Positions 62,591 through 64,000 of a stretch of 64,000 nt of DNA are shown here, piece by piece (the first letter of the stretch is position 1; each line of letters opens with the position of its first letter). Source of the stretch: Actinomadura sp. NBRC 104425 (lineage in GTDB: Bacteria > Actinomycetota > Actinomycetes > Streptosporangiales > Streptosporangiaceae). The notes beneath the pieces were generated by a model. It had not been told where the DNA came from and made no database searches. It worked only from the letters and a program-made list of their open reading frames with translations. The position numbers and the translations under genes were made by a program. The stretch lies in the NCBI RefSeq assembly GCF_030269545.1, contig NZ_BSTN01000011.1:124001-188000 (forward strand), read 5' to 3'.

Positions 62591-63880
62591 ATGACGGCAG
62601 TGCAGTCGTCCGCCGAGGATCGCGGTGGGGAGTTGGCGCCCGCGCCGCGACGAGCAGGGCTGCCGGGGCGTCCGTCCCTGCTGGCGGTCTACGTGTCGGG
62701 GGTCGTCACCCTTCACCTGGCGCTGGCCGTGGCGGGAGTGCTGAGCACCCCCGTCCGCATCCACGATCTGGTCACCTTCACGGCGCTGCTGGTGTGCGGC
62801 GCGGTCTGCATCGAGGCGTCCCGCCGCCTGGGCATGCCCGCCGGGGTGGGGCGGGACCTGCTGTCGGCGTGGTGGCTGCCGGTCGCGCTGCTGCTGCCGC
62901 CGGTGTACGTGTTGCTGATCCCCATCCCGCTGCAGCTGCTGCTGCAGTACCGCGTCCGGCGCACCCTGCTGCACCGCAGGGTCATGGTGACGTCGGCGCT
63001 CGCGCTGGCGGGGGCGTGCGCGTCGGTGCTGTTCCACCTCGTCGTGCCCGAACCGCTGGTCCACGGCGCCGCGTGGGTGATCGACGGCTATCCCGGCATC
63101 CCGCTGGCGGTCGGGTGCGCCGCGCTGTTCACCGTGGTCAACCTCGCGCTGGTGGCGATCGCCGCGTACACGGCCAACCCCGAGAGCCGCTGGCGGGAGG
63201 TGCTGTGGAACCGCGAGAACCTGCTGCTGGACGTGGTGGAACTGTGCGTCGGCGTGATCGTGGCGATCAACAGCGCCCTGTCGCTGTGGCTGCTGCTGCT
63301 GGCCCTGCCGCCCGTCGTCCTCCTGCAGCGCAGCCTGATGCACCAGCAGTTGCAGGCCGCGGCCCGCACCGACGCCAAGACGGGTCTGCTGAACGCGGCG
63401 GCGTGGCAGCGCGAGGCCGACACCGAACTGTCCCGGGCCCAGCGCACCCACGAGCCGGTGGCCCTGCTGCTGATCGACATCGACTACTTCAAGCGGGTGA
63501 ACGACACCCACGGCCATCTGGTCGGCGATCAGGTGCTGATCGGCGTCGCCAGCACGCTGTGCAACCAGCTGCGCGACTACGACGTGGTCGGCAGGTTCGG
63601 CGGCGAGGAGTTCGTCGTGCTGCTGCCGGGCGCCGACACCGTGGAGGCGTGCCGCGTCGCCGAACGCCTGCGCGGACGGGTGCGCCGACTGGCCGTCCCC
63701 GCCGAGGAGGGCACGGTCGGCGTGACGATCTCGGTGGGGGTGGCGCTGTTCCGCATGCACGGCGAGGACCTGGTCGACCTTCTGGCGGCGGCGGACCTCG
63801 CCCTGTACCGCGCCAAGCAGTCCGGCCGCGACCGCGTCTGCCTCCCCGCCGTGGACGGCCCCAAGCCCCCCGAAACCTGA
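62591..63880 (+). CDS. Membrane diguanylate cyclase (GGDEF domain)
   Basis: A 429-residue protein. About six membrane segments occupy residues 28-255, then a GGDEF domain begins ARTDAKTGLLNAAAWQRE. The active site is GGEEF near residue 337, preceded by RDYD five residues upstream, the classical I-site for c-di-GMP feedback. It makes c-di-GMP from two GTP; in streptomycetes this signal acts through BldD to hold back development. ATG at 62591 follows GGGGGGAAGG. No EAL domain is present. The sensed signal is unknown. Confidence 0.92.
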   Translation: MTAVQSSAEDRGGELAPAPRRAGLPGRPSLLAVYVSGVVTLHLALAVAGVLSTPVRIHDLVTFTALLVCGAVCIEASRRLGMPAGVGRDLLSAWWLPVALLLPPVYVLLIPIPLQLLLQYRVRRTLLHRRVMVTSALALAGACASVLFHLVVPEPLVHGAAWVIDGYPGIPLAVGCAALFTVVNLALVAIAAYTANPESRWREVLWNRENLLLDVVELCVGVIVAINSALSLWLLLLALPPVVLLQRSLMHQQLQAAARTDAKTGLLNAAAWQREADTELSRAQRTHEPVALLLIDIDYFKRVNDTHGHLVGDQVLIGVASTLCNQLRDYDVVGRFGGEEFVVLLPGADTVEACRVAERLRGRVRRLAVPAEEGTVGVTISVGVALFRMHGEDLVDLLAAADLALYRAKQSGRDRVCLPAVDGPKPPET

Positions 63881-64000
63881 CGCCCCGACGCGGGGACTGC
63901 CTCGCGGCGCGGATCCCGTCCGTCGCGTCCTGCCGCGGCTGGTGACGGCCGCTCGTGCAGTGCGGATCATGTGACGATGGTGGCGGCCTGAGAGCGCACG

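Overview
The window is GC-rich, uses many GTG starts with strong purine-rich Shine-Dalgarno sites, and carries actinomycete hallmarks: WhiJ/DUF397/RsbW-like regulatory modules, an F420-type LLM oxidoreductase, a mycothiol-type DinB-fold protein, DnaE2 with an actinobacterial SOS box, tandem dynamin-like GTPases and Pro-rich one-TM Ser/Thr kinases. A morphologically complex actinomycete fits best (Streptosporangiales/Thermomonosporaceae-like is my guess; no marker gene settles it).

Layout. 1-2.3 kb: MarR regulator divergent from an MFS exporter, then a YflT-type stress protein. 2.3-8.0 kb: an accessory block bounded by 217-bp direct repeats (216/217 identical) made from the 3' end of a sulfatase-domain membrane-protein gene. 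It holds two tandemly duplicated DUF397 genes, a WhiJ-like regulator, a small unknown protein, an RsbW-like ATPase plus the remnant of another, and an ATPase-HNH pair resembling the Septu (PtuA/PtuB) anti-phage system. 8-22 kb: the intact sulfatase-like gene, riboswitch-controlled cobN, two paralogous membrane Ser/Thr kinases, an amino acid permease, a hydrolase, a VOC protein, a quinone oxidoreductase and a TetR regulator. 22-27 kb: a small protein, then an SOS-controlled DUF6504-dnaE2 operon. 27-34 kb: DUF4328 protein, NarL-type two-component system divergent from an ABC exporter, and an MDMPI-type protein. 34-40.5 kb: methyltransferase, TPR protein, LLM oxidoreductase and a second WhiJ/DUF397/RsbW module.

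40.6-57.4 kb is a second riboswitch followed by a tightly overlapped cobalamin operon: ChlI-ChlD chelatase subunit, cobO, cobB, a GNAT-cobI fusion, cobM, cbiD, cobL, cbiG-cobJ fusion, a 2[4Fe-4S] ferredoxin, cobH, cbiX, cobC-like, bluB-cobT and a cysG-like gene. With cobN 30 kb away under its own riboswitch, it encodes most of corrin ring synthesis, cobalt insertion, adenosylation and part of lower-ligand assembly. Both early (CbiX/CbiG/CbiD) and late (CobN/ChlID) cobalt insertion parts are present. Precorrin-6A reductase, CobQ, CobD, CobU and CobS are not in the window.

57.5-63.9 kb: dynamin-family GTPase, YfjP-family GTPase, a single-stranded DNA-binding protein preceded by a DnaA box, and a membrane diguanylate cyclase with a product-inhibition motif. 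I saw no tRNA, rRNA, CRISPR array, integrase or intact insertion sequence.
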